64,000 bases of DNA from Thermohalobaculum sp039513195 (GTDB taxonomy: Bacteria > Pseudomonadota > Alphaproteobacteria > Rhodobacterales > Rhodobacteraceae), in contig JBCCRM010000002.1 of the NCBI GenBank assembly GCA_039513195.1, positions 166,437-230,436 of the forward strand. Reading direction: 5' to 3'. Both the position numbers and the translations under genes were made by a program. Position 1 is the stretch's first letter; every line of letters starts with the position of its first letter. Under the pieces are notes generated by a model. The model worked only from the letters and a program-made list of their open reading frames with translations, was not told the DNA's origin and did not search any database. Of this stretch, positions 48,493 to 56,625 are shown piece by piece.

Positions 48493-48521
48493 ATATAGGC
48501 GGAGCGGGTTAGCCCCGCAAC
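48493..48521 (-). promoter_or_regulatory. Predicted heat-shock (RpoH-type) promoter of dnaK
   Basis: On the minus strand: GTTG (48521-48518), an 18-bp spacer, then CCTATAT (48499-48493), close to the alphaproteobacterial RpoH pattern CTTG-N17/18-CYTATNT. The same stretch also reads as TTGCGG-N17-TATATC. No CIRCE element (TTAGCACTC-N9-GAGTGCTAA) is present here. Confidence 0.45.
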
Positions 48522-48552
48522 CGCACATCGCGCCCGCCATGGGGCCAAGCGT

Positions 48553-49179
48553 TCAGCGCAAGGCGCTGGCGATTTCCGACGTCTTCAACAGCTCCTCGAA
48601 GCGCCGCTTTGCTTCGCGCTGCGCGATCTTCGCCTTCTCATCCTGGAAGACCCCGCTCTCCTCGGTGCCTTCGACGCCCTGCACGGTCTCGCTGGCAAGA
48701 AGATTGCCGTTGGCATCGAAGACCCTGGCAGTCAGGTCCCAATGGACAGTGACTTGAGCAAACGCATCCGTCTTCCATTCCCGCATCTCGATGAGGAGGA
48801 AACGCCCGGCCGACGTATCCTGGAACCGCTCGATCGCCGCATCCGGCGCGATGCCCGGGGCCAAAACCACGGTTTCAACTCGTGTCCCAGACGCGCCGAA
48901 GCTCTTCGCGAGCAACGCGGTGAAGTCTTCGGCCAGCGACTTGCCCGACGCGGTCGTCACATCGAAGGGGTTGCCATAGCCGCCGCGCTGCAGACCAATG
49001 AAGTCGATCGTCTTCTTGCCGCTCAGCACATAGTCGCGCTGGTCGGCCACCCCGATGGCCAGGGTCTCTGGCGTGGTGGCCGGCAACCCGACCGAGGCGG
49101 CGCGATAGTCGTAGGTGTTGCCGATGGCGCAACCGCCGAGGAGGAGCGCGCTCGCAACAAGGAGTGCCTGGGTTCTCAT
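48553..49179 (-). CDS. Putative lipoprotein of unknown function
   Basis: 208 residues from ATG 49179 (GGGAGAG 7 bp upstream); the frame is open to 49353, but the upstream part overlaps the alkB start region and lacks a signal. Signal MRTQALLVASALLLGG with lipobox LGG-C17. The mature part has an unremarkable alpha/beta composition (ATTPETLAIGVADQRDYVLSGKKTIDFIGLQRGGYGNPFDVTT, then FLLIEMREWKTDAFAQVTVHWDLTARVFDANGNLLA). The last motif reads like a beta-strand pair of periplasmic lipoproteins that resist or assemble at the envelope. I do not recognise a named family. Divergent from alkB by 71 bp; same strand as dnaK, 158 bp upstream. Confidence 0.75.
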   Translation of the reverse strand: MRTQALLVASALLLGGCAIGNTYDYRAASVGLPATTPETLAIGVADQRDYVLSGKKTIDFIGLQRGGYGNPFDVTTASGKSLAEDFTALLAKSFGASGTRVETVVLAPGIAPDAAIERFQDTSAGRFLLIEMREWKTDAFAQVTVHWDLTARVFDANGNLLASETVQGVEGTEESGVFQDEKAKIAQREAKRRFEELLKTSEIASALR

Positions 49180-49250
49180 GAATCGACTCTCCCGCACAAA
49201 TGTCATGGTTTCGCTTCGGGGTTTGGCTGGGGCAGAAGAAAGGCAAACGA

Positions 49251-49904
49251 ATGTCAGAAACTGGGCGATCTCTGGCTGCAGAGGGTGCGCAAGCGACAGA
49301 CATACGCGGTGCGCTTCACTATCCACATTTCCTGGATGAGGCGGCGCAGACAAACATCTTGGCCGCCCTCCGCGCGGTTGTGGCGGAGGCCCCTCTGGTC
49401 CAACCGATGACGGCTTGGGGAAAGCCGATGTCGGTGCGAATGACCGCGGCGGGCCGGGTCGGCTGGGTCATCGACCGAGGCAAGTACCGCTACGCCGAAA
49501 GCCATCAGGGCACGGGCCGCCGGTGGCCCGCGATCCCGGCGCAGGTCCTGGCAGTCTGGCACTCGGTCGCGGGCTGGCGCGACGACCCGGACTGCTGCCT
49601 GATCAATTGGTACGCCGAGGGTGCCAAAATGGGCCTCCACCGCGACTCGGACGAGGGAGAGGACGCCTTTGCCGCCCCGGTCGTGTCGATCAGCCTAGGC
49701 GACCCGGCGCGGTTCCGCATTGGCGGGCCGGAGCGGAAGGGCCCGACCGAGAGCGTGATCCTTTCGTCAGGCGATGTGCTGGTGATGGGCGGCGCCGCGC
49801 GCCTCGCCTATCATGGAGTCGACCGGGTCTATCACGGCGAAGGCACATTGATCCCCGGTGGCGGGCGGCTCAATCTGACCTTGCGGGTTGTGAAAAGCGC
49901 TTGA
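49251..49904 (+). CDS. alkB: AlkB family Fe(II)/2-oxoglutarate DNA/RNA demethylase
   Basis: 217 residues from ATG 49251 (GAAGAAAGG upstream). The metal triad is H130-x-D132 in MGLHRDSDEGED and H188 in LAYHGVDRVYHG. The 2-oxoglutarate Arg pattern is GRLNLTLRVVK (R-x-N-x-T-x-R). The substrate-recognition lid has MTAAGRVGWVIDRGKYRYAE and LINWYAEGAKMGLH. Oxidatively removes methyl groups from 1-methyladenine and 3-methylcytosine in damaged nucleic acid. No Ada-type regulator next to it. Confidence 0.95.
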   Translation: MSETGRSLAAEGAQATDIRGALHYPHFLDEAAQTNILAALRAVVAEAPLVQPMTAWGKPMSVRMTAAGRVGWVIDRGKYRYAESHQGTGRRWPAIPAQVLAVWHSVAGWRDDPDCCLINWYAEGAKMGLHRDSDEGEDAFAAPVVSISLGDPARFRIGGPERKGPTESVILSSGDVLVMGGAARLAYHGVDRVYHGEGTLIPGGGRLNLTLRVVKSA

Positions 49905-49934
49905 CGCGTCTTTGCCGGAGAAACAGGGGAGAAC

Positions 49935-50324
49935 ATGGATATTTTGGCAGTGATCCTGGCTGCGGTCGGTGGCTTCGGCTTCGGAGCGCTTTGGTACAAT
50001 GTCAACGGGCCGAAGTGGATGGCCGCCGTCGGCAAGACCGAGGAAGACATAAAGGCCAGCAAAGACCCAACGCCGTTTGTCATCGGCGGCGTGGCAGCGC
50101 TTTTGACCGCGGTTATGATGCGCCATGTGTTCGTCTCTTCGGGGATCGACAGCATCGGCTTGGGCCTGGTCGGCGGCCTCGGCATCGGTGTTTTCATCGT
50201 CGCGCCTTGGATCGTCCTCAACCACGCCTTTGCCGGGCGGCCGCGGGAGCTTTGGTGGATCGACGGTGGCTATGCTGCGCTCGCCTGCGGCATCATAGGG
50301 ACGGTACTCGGCCACTTCCTCTAA
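49935..50324 (+). CDS. DUF1761 family membrane protein
   Basis: 129 residues with four hydrophobic helices: MDILAVILAAVGGFGFGALWY, VIGGVAALLTAVMMRHVF, GLGLVGGLGIGVFIVAPWIVL and GYAALACGIIGTVLGHF. The opening VGGFGFGALWYNVNGPKWMAA matches the DUF1761 signature (GxLWYxxxxxxxW). Integral inner-membrane protein of unknown function. Follows alkB by 30 bp and may share its transcript; converges with the VOC gene 4 bp away. Confidence 0.88.
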   Translation: MDILAVILAAVGGFGFGALWYNVNGPKWMAAVGKTEEDIKASKDPTPFVIGGVAALLTAVMMRHVFVSSGIDSIGLGLVGGLGIGVFIVAPWIVLNHAFAGRPRELWWIDGGYAALACGIIGTVLGHFL

Positions 50325-50328
50325 GAGC

Positions 50329-50715
50329 TCACAGACCTGGGCCGTCGGGTCCGGGGGTGAGATCGGTGGCGAAACAGACCAGATTGCCGTCCGGATCCCG
50401 CACATCGATTTCGACGCAGCCGTAGAACGCCTCCTCGGGCCCGCGTTCGACCGGGATCCCGATATCGGTCAGATGGGCATGCAGACCTTCGCTGTCGGTG
50501 ACATAGAGATACGCCTGCCAACCCTCGCGGCCCCCATGGCCGCCGCCTTCGCGGTCGAGCGCCAGGGTCACTGTTCCCCAGGCCATAATCGCAAAGCTCG
50601 GCGTGCCGCGGGCGGGCCAGATCCCGCCGATATGGAACCCGACGCGGCGGTAAAAATCGACTGCCAGGGCAACATCGCGCACGGGCAAGACGGGCATCGC
50701 ACGCAGTCCCGCCAT
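50329..50715 (-). CDS. VOC superfamily (glyoxalase/bleomycin-resistance-like) protein
   Basis: 128 residues. Single VOC module: AMPVLPVRDVALAVDFYRRVGFHIGGIW, LALDREGGGHGG, AYLYVTDSEGLHAHLTDIGI and the C-terminal GCVEIDVRDPDGNLVCFATD. The metal-ligand positions are only partly obvious (Glu of EIDVRDPDGN). Works as a homodimer; members bind bleomycin, cleave or isomerise small substrates. Function not assignable. Confidence 0.88.
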   Translation of the reverse strand: MAGLRAMPVLPVRDVALAVDFYRRVGFHIGGIWPARGTPSFAIMAWGTVTLALDREGGGHGGREGWQAYLYVTDSEGLHAHLTDIGIPVERGPEEAFYGCVEIDVRDPDGNLVCFATDLTPGPDGPGL

Positions 50716-50865
50716 GTTTTAGTCCCCCTAAAATTACGCGAAAATGCCCTTTTTTGCGGGCTCTGTTTCCAATGCTACGTCAGTCTGCCCGGGTCCTGAA
50801 AGCCCTGGGTCTGAATCGTCTGAATACCAATGTTTATGTTCGATGGAGCCTGCGAGTGCCGATGC

Positions 50866-50878
50866 GCCCGACCCGGGC
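50866..50878 (-). terminator. Small hairpin after grpE
   Basis: GCCCG-ACC-CGGGC, 6 bp after the grpE stop on the transcribed strand; no T tract, so a weak or Rho-dependent end at best. Confidence 0.25.
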
Positions 50879-50884
50879 ATTCGG

Positions 50885-51613
50885 TCAACCAGCGCTGCCT
50901 TCCGCCTTTTCTTCGGCGCCCTCCTCTGTGTCGACCGCCGTGTCCTCGCTCGGCTCCGGCGCCCCAGGGGCCGCCTTCGCAACCCCGACCAGCGCCGGGC
51001 GCAACAGACGATCCGCGATCACAAAACCCGCCTGCATCACCTCGATCACCGTGCCGGGCGTGGCGCCGGGAACCGGTGCCTCGAACATTGCCTGATGCCG
51101 GTTAGGGTCGAATTTCTCGCCCAGCTCTGGTGTCAAAGGCGCGATCTTATGCTTCCCAAACGCGTTCAGCAGTTCCCGCTGCGTCAGCTCCATCCCCTCT
51201 ATAAAGGCGGCATGATCGGTGCGCAGGCTGTCATCGGCAGCCGACATCGCCCGGGCCATGTTGTCATGGACGGCAAGCAGATCGCGGGCGAGGCGGGTAC
51301 CGCCATAGGTCTCGGCGTCTTTGCGATCGCGCTCGGCCCGGCGGCGCACATTCTCCGCCTCCGCCAAAGCGCGGAGGAGACGGTCCTTGACGGTCGCGAG
51401 TTCCCCCTCCAGCTCCGCAATGCGCATTTCGGCCTGGCCCGCGTCCTCTTCTGCGACGGCATCGGCGAGGCCGGGCATCAGCTCCTCGACGCCCGGGACC
51501 GCGTCAGCGGCTTCGACATCGGCGGCCGCTTGGCTGGCCACCGCCTCGGCCGCTTCGGCCGCCGCTGCATCCTTCGAGGGTTTGGTTTCGGGCTCTGCAC
51601 GCTTTTCCGCCAT
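50885..51613 (-). CDS. grpE: Nucleotide exchange factor GrpE
   Basis: 242 residues, longer than the usual ~200 because of an Ala/Glu-rich N-terminal extension of about 60 residues. The coiled-coil helix AELEGELATVKDRLLRALAEAENVRRRAERD (about 68-100) contains the ENxRRRxxR signature. The C-terminal beta domain carries MELTQRELLNAFGKHKI, FDPNRHQAMFE and PGTVIEVMQAGFVIADRLLRPALVGVAK, the GrpE C-terminal signature. Promotes ADP release from DnaK. Starts directly after the hrcA stop with no gap. Confidence 0.96.
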   Translation of the reverse strand: MAEKRAEPETKPSKDAAAAEAAEAVASQAAADVEAADAVPGVEELMPGLADAVAEEDAGQAEMRIAELEGELATVKDRLLRALAEAENVRRRAERDRKDAETYGGTRLARDLLAVHDNMARAMSAADDSLRTDHAAFIEGMELTQRELLNAFGKHKIAPLTPELGEKFDPNRHQAMFEAPVPGATPGTVIEVMQAGFVIADRLLRPALVGVAKAAPGAPEPSEDTAVDTEEGAEEKAEGSAG

Positions 51614-52708
51614 TCAGTCGCCTCGTGTCCTCAGTCCAATCTGCCCGCGCTCGGCCACCATCTGGCCGACCATGCGGGCGGTATAATCCACGATCGGCAC
51701 GATCCGTCCGTAATTCAGCCGGGTCGGACCGATAACGCCTATCGCCCCAATAATGCGACGGTTGCCATCGGTATAGGGCGAGATGACCAGTGACGAGCCG
51801 GAAAGCGAGAAAAGCTTGTTTTCGGACCCTATGAAGACGCGGACGCCGTCACCGCCTTCCGCCAGATCCAACAACTGGGCCAGGTCGCGTTTCTTTTCAA
51901 GATCGTCGAAGAGCGAGCGCACCCGGTCGAGATCCTCGCTGCCCTGCCCTTCCTCGATCAGATTCGCACGCCCTCGGACGATCAAACGCTCCGGATCGTT
52001 GGTGCGCTCGCCGCTCCAAAGCGCGACGCCCCGTTCGACCAACCCCGCGGCAAGGCTGTTCAACTCGGCCCGGTGAGCCGCAATCTCGCGCGCAACGACC
52101 GCCTGCGCCTCGGTCAGCGTGCGGCCTCTCAGATGCGCGTTTAGGAAGTTGCCGGCCTCCTGCATCGCGGAAGGGGTCAGACCCGCCGGCGGGCGGAACA
52201 ATCGGTTCTCCACCGTGCCGTCGTCCAGCACCATGACCGCGAGGCCTTGCTCCGCGCCCAGCGACACAAACTCCAGATGCCTCAAAGGCGCCTCGGCCTT
52301 GGGCGCCAGCACGAGGGAGGCGCATTGCGAGAGACCGGAGAGCATGGCGCCGGCCTCGTCCAGCATCTTCGTCAGGTCGTCGTCTCCGCCCGACATCGCC
52401 CGCTCGATCTGCTCGCGCTCCTCCTCCGAAATGTCGCCAATCTGCAGAACGCCATCCACGAAGAGACGCAGCCCCAGCTCCGTCGGCACCCGGCCCGCCG
52501 ACACATGCGGAGAGCCGAGCAACCCGAATTGCTCCAGGTCCTGCATCACATTGCGGATCGTGGCGGGAGAGAGCGACTGCTCCATCGTCTTCGAAAGCGT
52601 CCGCGACCCGACCGGATCGCCAGTCTCAAGATAGGTCTCGACCAACTGGCGAAAGATGTCGCGGCTGCGCTCGTTCAAGTCGCTCAGCGTGAGTGTCGGC
52701 TCCGGCAT
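51614..52708 (-). CDS. hrcA: Heat-inducible transcription repressor HrcA
   Basis: 364 residues. N-terminal winged helix about 10-90 with LNERSRDIFRQLVETYLETGDPVGSRTLSKTMEQSLSPATIRNVMQDLEQFGLLGSPHVSAGRVPTELGLRLFVD, the classic HrcA opening. The dimerisation and regulatory part ends IGAIGVIGPTRLNYGRIVPIVDYTARMVGQMV, also diagnostic. Represses genes with CIRCE operators (usually groESL); no CIRCE is visible in this window, so its targets lie elsewhere. First gene of hrcA-grpE, 47 bp after the sterol-desaturase-like gene. Confidence 0.97.
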   Translation of the reverse strand: MPEPTLTLSDLNERSRDIFRQLVETYLETGDPVGSRTLSKTMEQSLSPATIRNVMQDLEQFGLLGSPHVSAGRVPTELGLRLFVDGVLQIGDISEEEREQIERAMSGGDDDLTKMLDEAGAMLSGLSQCASLVLAPKAEAPLRHLEFVSLGAEQGLAVMVLDDGTVENRLFRPPAGLTPSAMQEAGNFLNAHLRGRTLTEAQAVVAREIAAHRAELNSLAAGLVERGVALWSGERTNDPERLIVRGRANLIEEGQGSEDLDRVRSLFDDLEKKRDLAQLLDLAEGGDGVRVFIGSENKLFSLSGSSLVISPYTDGNRRIIGAIGVIGPTRLNYGRIVPIVDYTARMVGQMVAERGQIGLRTRGD

Positions 52709-52755
52709 ATGCGTTCCAAGTCCCTCCGACCCATCGCCGCGGGTCCGCGGGGGCG

Positions 52756-53511
52756 CTAGCTTCGCGCCGCCGCCTTGCCGGGCGTCTCGCCGTCCTCCAT
52801 CCGCTCGACCATACGGTCGTAGTCCGGATGCACCGTCCCCAGCAACCGGTCCCAGATGGAGAACATGTTCCCGTAATTGTAACGGAACTGCGAATGGTGG
52901 AGGTCATGGAAGGTCGTACAGATGAACGGCGACGGGAAGCGGGAGCTGGGCGAGGCGAAGTACTCAAAGCCAGAATGTCCGATCATGCCAGAGATCTGGT
53001 CGAAGAGCCGGAGCGCGAAGACCGAGGCTGCTGGGACGGGCAGCAGGAACCAAACGAAGAGGTAAAAGGCGTGCTCGATCGCCGTGTCGATCAGCGTGGA
53101 GCTATCATTGGACCACGCCGTCGGTGCGACCGATTTGTGGTGTAGCGCATGGTATTTATAGAGTGGCCCCCAGTGCAGCAGGCGGTGACCCAGATAGAAC
53201 CAGGCGTCGAGGATCACCATGCCGACGACAAAAAACAGCGGGAATGACCACCAGGACAGCTCCACCGGCTGCCAGGTCCATCCCCAGCGCTGCGCCAGAT
53301 ATCCGGCGGTCAGCAGGGCAGCAGACATTGCCAACGCACCCAGCGAGGCCATGATCTCCTGGCGCATCCGTTTTTCGCCGCGGCGGGCCGGCTGGATCCG
53401 CCGCTCCGGGTTGCGGGCGTTCACCCAGGACAGAATGCCGCCCGTCAGGCCATAGACAGTGATCGAAGCGACATAGATTACCGCATAGGTGACAAGGACT
53501 TCCGTCAGCAT
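52756..53511 (-). CDS. Sterol desaturase / fatty acid hydroxylase superfamily membrane protein
   Basis: 251 residues from ATG 53511 (AAGGAG 6 bp upstream). The frame is open to 54861, but that is a shadow of rph and rdgB. Three or four hydrophobic segments (VLVTYAVIYVASITVYGLTGGIL; IMASLGALAMSAALLTAGYLA; SWWSFPLFFVVGMVILDAWFY). The di-iron histidine motifs are intact: HRLLH, HALHH and HDLHH, in the order expected for the family. Membrane non-heme iron oxygenase acting on a lipid, carotenoid or sterol-like substrate; specificity unknown. It separates hrcA from rph, which are direct neighbours in many relatives. Confidence 0.9.
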   Translation of the reverse strand: MLTEVLVTYAVIYVASITVYGLTGGILSWVNARNPERRIQPARRGEKRMRQEIMASLGALAMSAALLTAGYLAQRWGWTWQPVELSWWSFPLFFVVGMVILDAWFYLGHRLLHWGPLYKYHALHHKSVAPTAWSNDSSTLIDTAIEHAFYLFVWFLLPVPAASVFALRLFDQISGMIGHSGFEYFASPSSRFPSPFICTTFHDLHHSQFRYNYGNMFSIWDRLLGTVHPDYDRMVERMEDGETPGKAAARS

Positions 53512-53643
53512 TGTCTGCTCCTTCTCGCCGCCCGGACGATAGGTCTGCGCTGGGGAGGGGTCAAGTTTGGCCGCAGCGCCTGGACCCAGGCCGCGCTGCC
53601 GGGCTATCAGAACGCCGCCATCCGGGGGGGAAGGAGAAGAACG

Positions 53644-54354
53644 ATGCGACCATCGGGACGCGCGCTCGACGCGCTGAGGGCAATCGAGATCACAACCGGC
53701 GTGACGAAACACGCCGAAGGCTCGGTGCTGATAAAGTCCGGCGACACCCACGTGCTCTGCACAGCGACGGTGGAGGAAAAGGCGCCGCCCTTCCTGCGCA
53801 ATTCCGGCCTCGGTTGGGTCACGGCCGAATACGGGATGCTGCCGCGGGCGACCAACACCCGCAACCGGCGAGAGGCCCGGAACGGCCAGACCGGACGCAC
53901 ACAGGAAATCCAAAGGCTGATTGGACGCTCGCTGCGCGCGGGCACCGACCGGGTGATCATGGGCGAGCGGCAAATCGTCGTGGACTGCGATGTGATCCAG
54001 GCGGATGGGGGCACGCGAACAGCCTCGATCACCGGGGGTTGGGTGGCGCTGCGCCTGGCGGCGGAAACTTTGGTCGCCGGTGGCGCGCTCTCCGAAAACC
54101 CGATCACCGAGCATATCGCCGCCGTGTCCTGCGGGGTTTATGAGGGAAAGGTGGTGCTGGATCTCGACTACGCCGAGGATTCGGAGGCCGGGACAGACGC
54201 AAACTTCGTGATCACGGGGTCCGGGGGGTTGGTGGAGATCCAAGCCTCGGCCGAGGGGGCGACCTTTTCGGAGGACGAGTTTAACGCCATGCTGGGCCTG
54301 GCGCGAAAGGGCGTTTCGGAACTGGTCGCAGCGCAAAAGGCGGCCATTGGATGA
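53644..54354 (+). CDS. rph: Ribonuclease PH
   Basis: 236 residues; AAGGAG 7 bp upstream of ATG 53644. Starts MRPSGRALDALRAIEITTGVTKHAEGSVLI as in other Rph. Contains LPRATNTRNRREARNGQTGRTQEIQRLIGRSLRA, the catalytic/RNA-binding block DCDVIQADGGTRTASITGG, and the C-terminal DLDYAEDSEAGTDANFVIT. Phosphorolytic 3'-5' exoribonuclease that trims tRNA 3' ends. First of a tight rightward run with rdgB, ridA and hemW, divergent from hrcA-grpE as in many alphaproteobacteria. Confidence 0.97.
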   Translation: MRPSGRALDALRAIEITTGVTKHAEGSVLIKSGDTHVLCTATVEEKAPPFLRNSGLGWVTAEYGMLPRATNTRNRREARNGQTGRTQEIQRLIGRSLRAGTDRVIMGERQIVVDCDVIQADGGTRTASITGGWVALRLAAETLVAGGALSENPITEHIAAVSCGVYEGKVVLDLDYAEDSEAGTDANFVITGSGGLVEIQASAEGATFSEDEFNAMLGLARKGVSELVAAQKAAIG

Positions 54355-54385
54355 GCATGTGGCGGGGGAGAGGGACGAGAGCGCG

Positions 54386-55021
54386 ATGACCCGCCCTCTC
54401 GCCGAGCCCAAACTGGTCATCGCGACCCATAATGCCGGCAAATTGAGGGAGATCCAGATGCTCTTGGCCCCGTTCGGCCTCGATGTAACTTCGGCAGGCG
54501 CTTTGGGTCTGCCAGAACCCGCCGAGACCGAGACGACCTTTGCCGGCAATGCCCGGATCAAGGCACATGCGGCGGCGCAGGCGTCCAGGCTGCCGGCCCT
54601 GTCCGACGATAGCGGGCTGGAGGTTGATGCCCTCGACGGGCAACCCGGCGTCGCCACCGCCGACTGGGCCGAGACCGGGTCTGGTCGGGATTTCGGGATG
54701 GCAATGGCGCGGGTCTGGTCGATGCTTGAGGAGCGCACCGCAGCGCAGCCCCGGACGGCGCGGTTTCGCTGTACCCTCTGCCTCGCCTGGCCGGATGGGC
54801 ATGACGAGATCTTCGAGGGCGCGGTCGAGGGCTCGCTAGTTTGGCCCGGGCGCGGCGACAAGGGTTTCGGCTATGACCCGATCTTCGTGCGCCGGGGCGA
54901 GACCCGGACCTTCGGCGAGATGGAGCCTGAGGAGAAACACGCCGACGACCACCGGGCCGCAGCCTTCGCCAAAATGGTGGCCGGCTGTCTTGCGGACCGG
55001 ACCGGGCGGAGTGTGGAATGA
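54386..55021 (+). CDS. rdgB: RdgB/HAM1 family non-canonical purine NTP pyrophosphatase
   Basis: 211 residues from ATG 54386; a longer TTG-initiated frame from 54347 is less likely. Family landmarks: VIATHNAGKLREIQMLL, the ETETTFAGNARIKAHAAA loop, LSDDSGLEVDALDGQPGV with the metal Asp residues, and FGYDPIFVRRGETRTFGEMEPEEKHADDHRAAAF. Removes ITP, XTP and dITP by hydrolysis to the monophosphate. 31 bp after rph, and its stop overlaps the RidA start by 4 bp. Confidence 0.96.
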   Translation: MTRPLAEPKLVIATHNAGKLREIQMLLAPFGLDVTSAGALGLPEPAETETTFAGNARIKAHAAAQASRLPALSDDSGLEVDALDGQPGVATADWAETGSGRDFGMAMARVWSMLEERTAAQPRTARFRCTLCLAWPDGHDEIFEGAVEGSLVWPGRGDKGFGYDPIFVRRGETRTFGEMEPEEKHADDHRAAAFAKMVAGCLADRTGRSVE

Positions 55022-55404
55022 CCCGCCGCTCGATCACGACCGGATCACCTTTCGAGGAGGACTTCGCCTATTCCCGCGCCGTCGTTCAGGGCGACTGGTG
55101 CTTCGTGGCCGGCACCACCGGCTATGACTATGCGGCGATGAAAATGCCCGCAAGCGCCCTGGAACAGGCGCGAAACGCCCTCTCGACCATAGCAGCGACC
55201 TTGACGGAAGCAGGCTTCACCCTCGCCGATGTGGTGCGCGTGCAATACACCATCATCGAACCCGGGCTGCAGGCGGACATCGCACCGGCCCTGCGCGACG
55301 CCTTTGCGGATGTGAAACCGGCGGCGACCATGGTTGTCGCGGGGCTTGTCGCACCCGAAATGAAAGTCGAGATTGAAGTCACCGCGCTCCGCCGCGGGGC
55401 GTGA
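55018..55404 (+). CDS. RidA (YjgF/YER057c/UK114) family protein without the catalytic arginine
   Basis: 128 residues; ATG 55018 overlaps the rdgB stop (ATGA). The fold blocks are present: FVAGTTGYD, QARNALSTIAATLTEAGFTLADVVRVQYTI and the C-terminal KVEIEVTALRRG. At the position of the RidA Arg (E. coli Arg105, PARSCVEVARLP) the sequence is PAATMVVAGLVA, so Arg is Ala. Imine-deaminating RidA needs that Arg, so this may belong to one of the Rid subfamilies with a different or unknown activity. Trimeric by family. Confidence 0.9.
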   Translation: MTRRSITTGSPFEEDFAYSRAVVQGDWCFVAGTTGYDYAAMKMPASALEQARNALSTIAATLTEAGFTLADVVRVQYTIIEPGLQADIAPALRDAFADVKPAATMVVAGLVAPEMKVEIEVTALRRGA

Positions 55405-55428
55405 CGCGGTCGGATCGGGCGGAGGCGC

Positions 55429-56625
55429 ATGATCGACAGACAGGCGACAGCGACGCGGGCGGCCCCGATGCCGATGCTGCCCGCCGAGCCAGCCTTCGGG
55501 GTCTACATCCACTGGCCCTTCTGCATGGCGAAATGCCCCTATTGCGATTTCAACAGCCATGTCTGGCGCCATATCGATCATCCGGCCTGGCGCGACGCGC
55601 TGCTGTCGGAGCTGCGGCATTTGCGCCGAATGACCGGGCCGCGCGTTGCGGACACGATCTTTTTCGGCGGCGGCACTCCCAGCCTGATGACCCCGCAGAC
55701 AGTCGCGAGCCTTATTGGCGAGGTCGACAGGCTCTGGGGACTGTCGGATGCGGCGGAGATAACGCTGGAGGCCAACCCAACCAGCGTCGAGGCGGCGAAA
55801 TTCCAAGGCTATGCTGCCGCGGGGGTCAATCGCGTGTCGCTCGGCGTGCAGTCACTCGTCGATGCCGATCTGGTCGCCCTTGGCCGGATGCACACCGCGG
55901 CCGAAGCGGCGGCGGCGTACGACGTCGCAAGGCGGGTGTTCGACCGGGTGAGTTTCGATCTAATCTATGCGCGCAAGGGGCAAACCGCGGCCGGGTGGGA
56001 GGCGGAGTTGACCCAAGCGCTCGGCATGGCGGTGGATCACCTATCTCTCTATCAGCTTACCATCGAGCCCGGGACACGCTTTCACCAGCTTGCCGAGGCG
56101 GGGAAGACACTTGTTGCGGCGCCCGATTTGGCCGCCGAGATGTATGGCCTGACCCAGGCGATGACCCGCGACAGGGGATTGCCAGCCTATGAAGTGTCGA
56201 ACCACGCGGTTCCAGGCGGCGAGAGCCAGCACAACCTCCTCTATTGGCGGGGGCATGACTATGCCGGCGCGGGGCCGGGCGCCCATGGTCGTCTGCGAAA
56301 TGCGACGGGGGTGCGGGAGGCGCTGGAAACCCTGCGCGATCCAGCGGGATGGCTGGGCGAAGTGCGACGGGCCGGGCATGCGGTCTCGGTCACTGAACGG
56401 CTCAGCCGAGAAGATGTGGCGACCGAGTATTTGATGATGTCCCTCCGCCTGACCGAGGGGGCAGATCTGGCGCGGTTCCGCCGCCTCGGGGGCCGGTTGC
56501 GGGATGGCGCCCTGGCCGAGATGGCGTCACTCGGCCTGATCTGCCTGGGCGGCGCGCGCGTGGTTGCGACACCGCGCGGGCGTCTCGTGCTCGACCGATT
56601 GCTGGCGGAATTGCTGCTGCCCTGA
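55429..56625 (+). CDS. hemW: Radical SAM heme chaperone HemW
   Basis: 398 residues. Radical SAM cluster CMAKCPYC in VYIHWPFCMAKCPYCDFNSHVW (about residues 24-45), then DTIFFGGGTPSLM, NRVSLGVQSLVDADLVALGR and HLSLYQLTIEPGTRF. The C-terminal HemN_C-like domain ends LICLGGARVVATPRGRLVLDRLLAELL. Lacks the extra N-terminal cysteine region of oxygen-independent coproporphyrinogen oxidase HemN, so it is the HemW heme chaperone rather than HemN. Ends one base before the convergent GMC gene. Confidence 0.94.
   Translation: MIDRQATATRAAPMPMLPAEPAFGVYIHWPFCMAKCPYCDFNSHVWRHIDHPAWRDALLSELRHLRRMTGPRVADTIFFGGGTPSLMTPQTVASLIGEVDRLWGLSDAAEITLEANPTSVEAAKFQGYAAAGVNRVSLGVQSLVDADLVALGRMHTAAEAAAAYDVARRVFDRVSFDLIYARKGQTAAGWEAELTQALGMAVDHLSLYQLTIEPGTRFHQLAEAGKTLVAAPDLAAEMYGLTQAMTRDRGLPAYEVSNHAVPGGESQHNLLYWRGHDYAGAGPGAHGRLRNATGVREALETLRDPAGWLGEVRRAGHAVSVTERLSREDVATEYLMMSLRLTEGADLARFRRLGGRLRDGALAEMASLGLICLGGARVVATPRGRLVLDRLLAELLLP

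Noticed and set aside
48395..48552. CIRCE operator (TTAGCACTC-N9-GAGTGCTAA) expected near heat-shock genes
   Set aside because: No match to either arm was found upstream of dnaK or hrcA; HrcA targets must be outside the window.
52756..54861. 701-codon minus-strand frame read as one large protein spanning the desaturase and rph-rdgB
   Set aside because: Only the last 251 codons (from ATG 53511 with AAGGAG) encode a recognisable protein; the rest is antisense to rph and rdgB.
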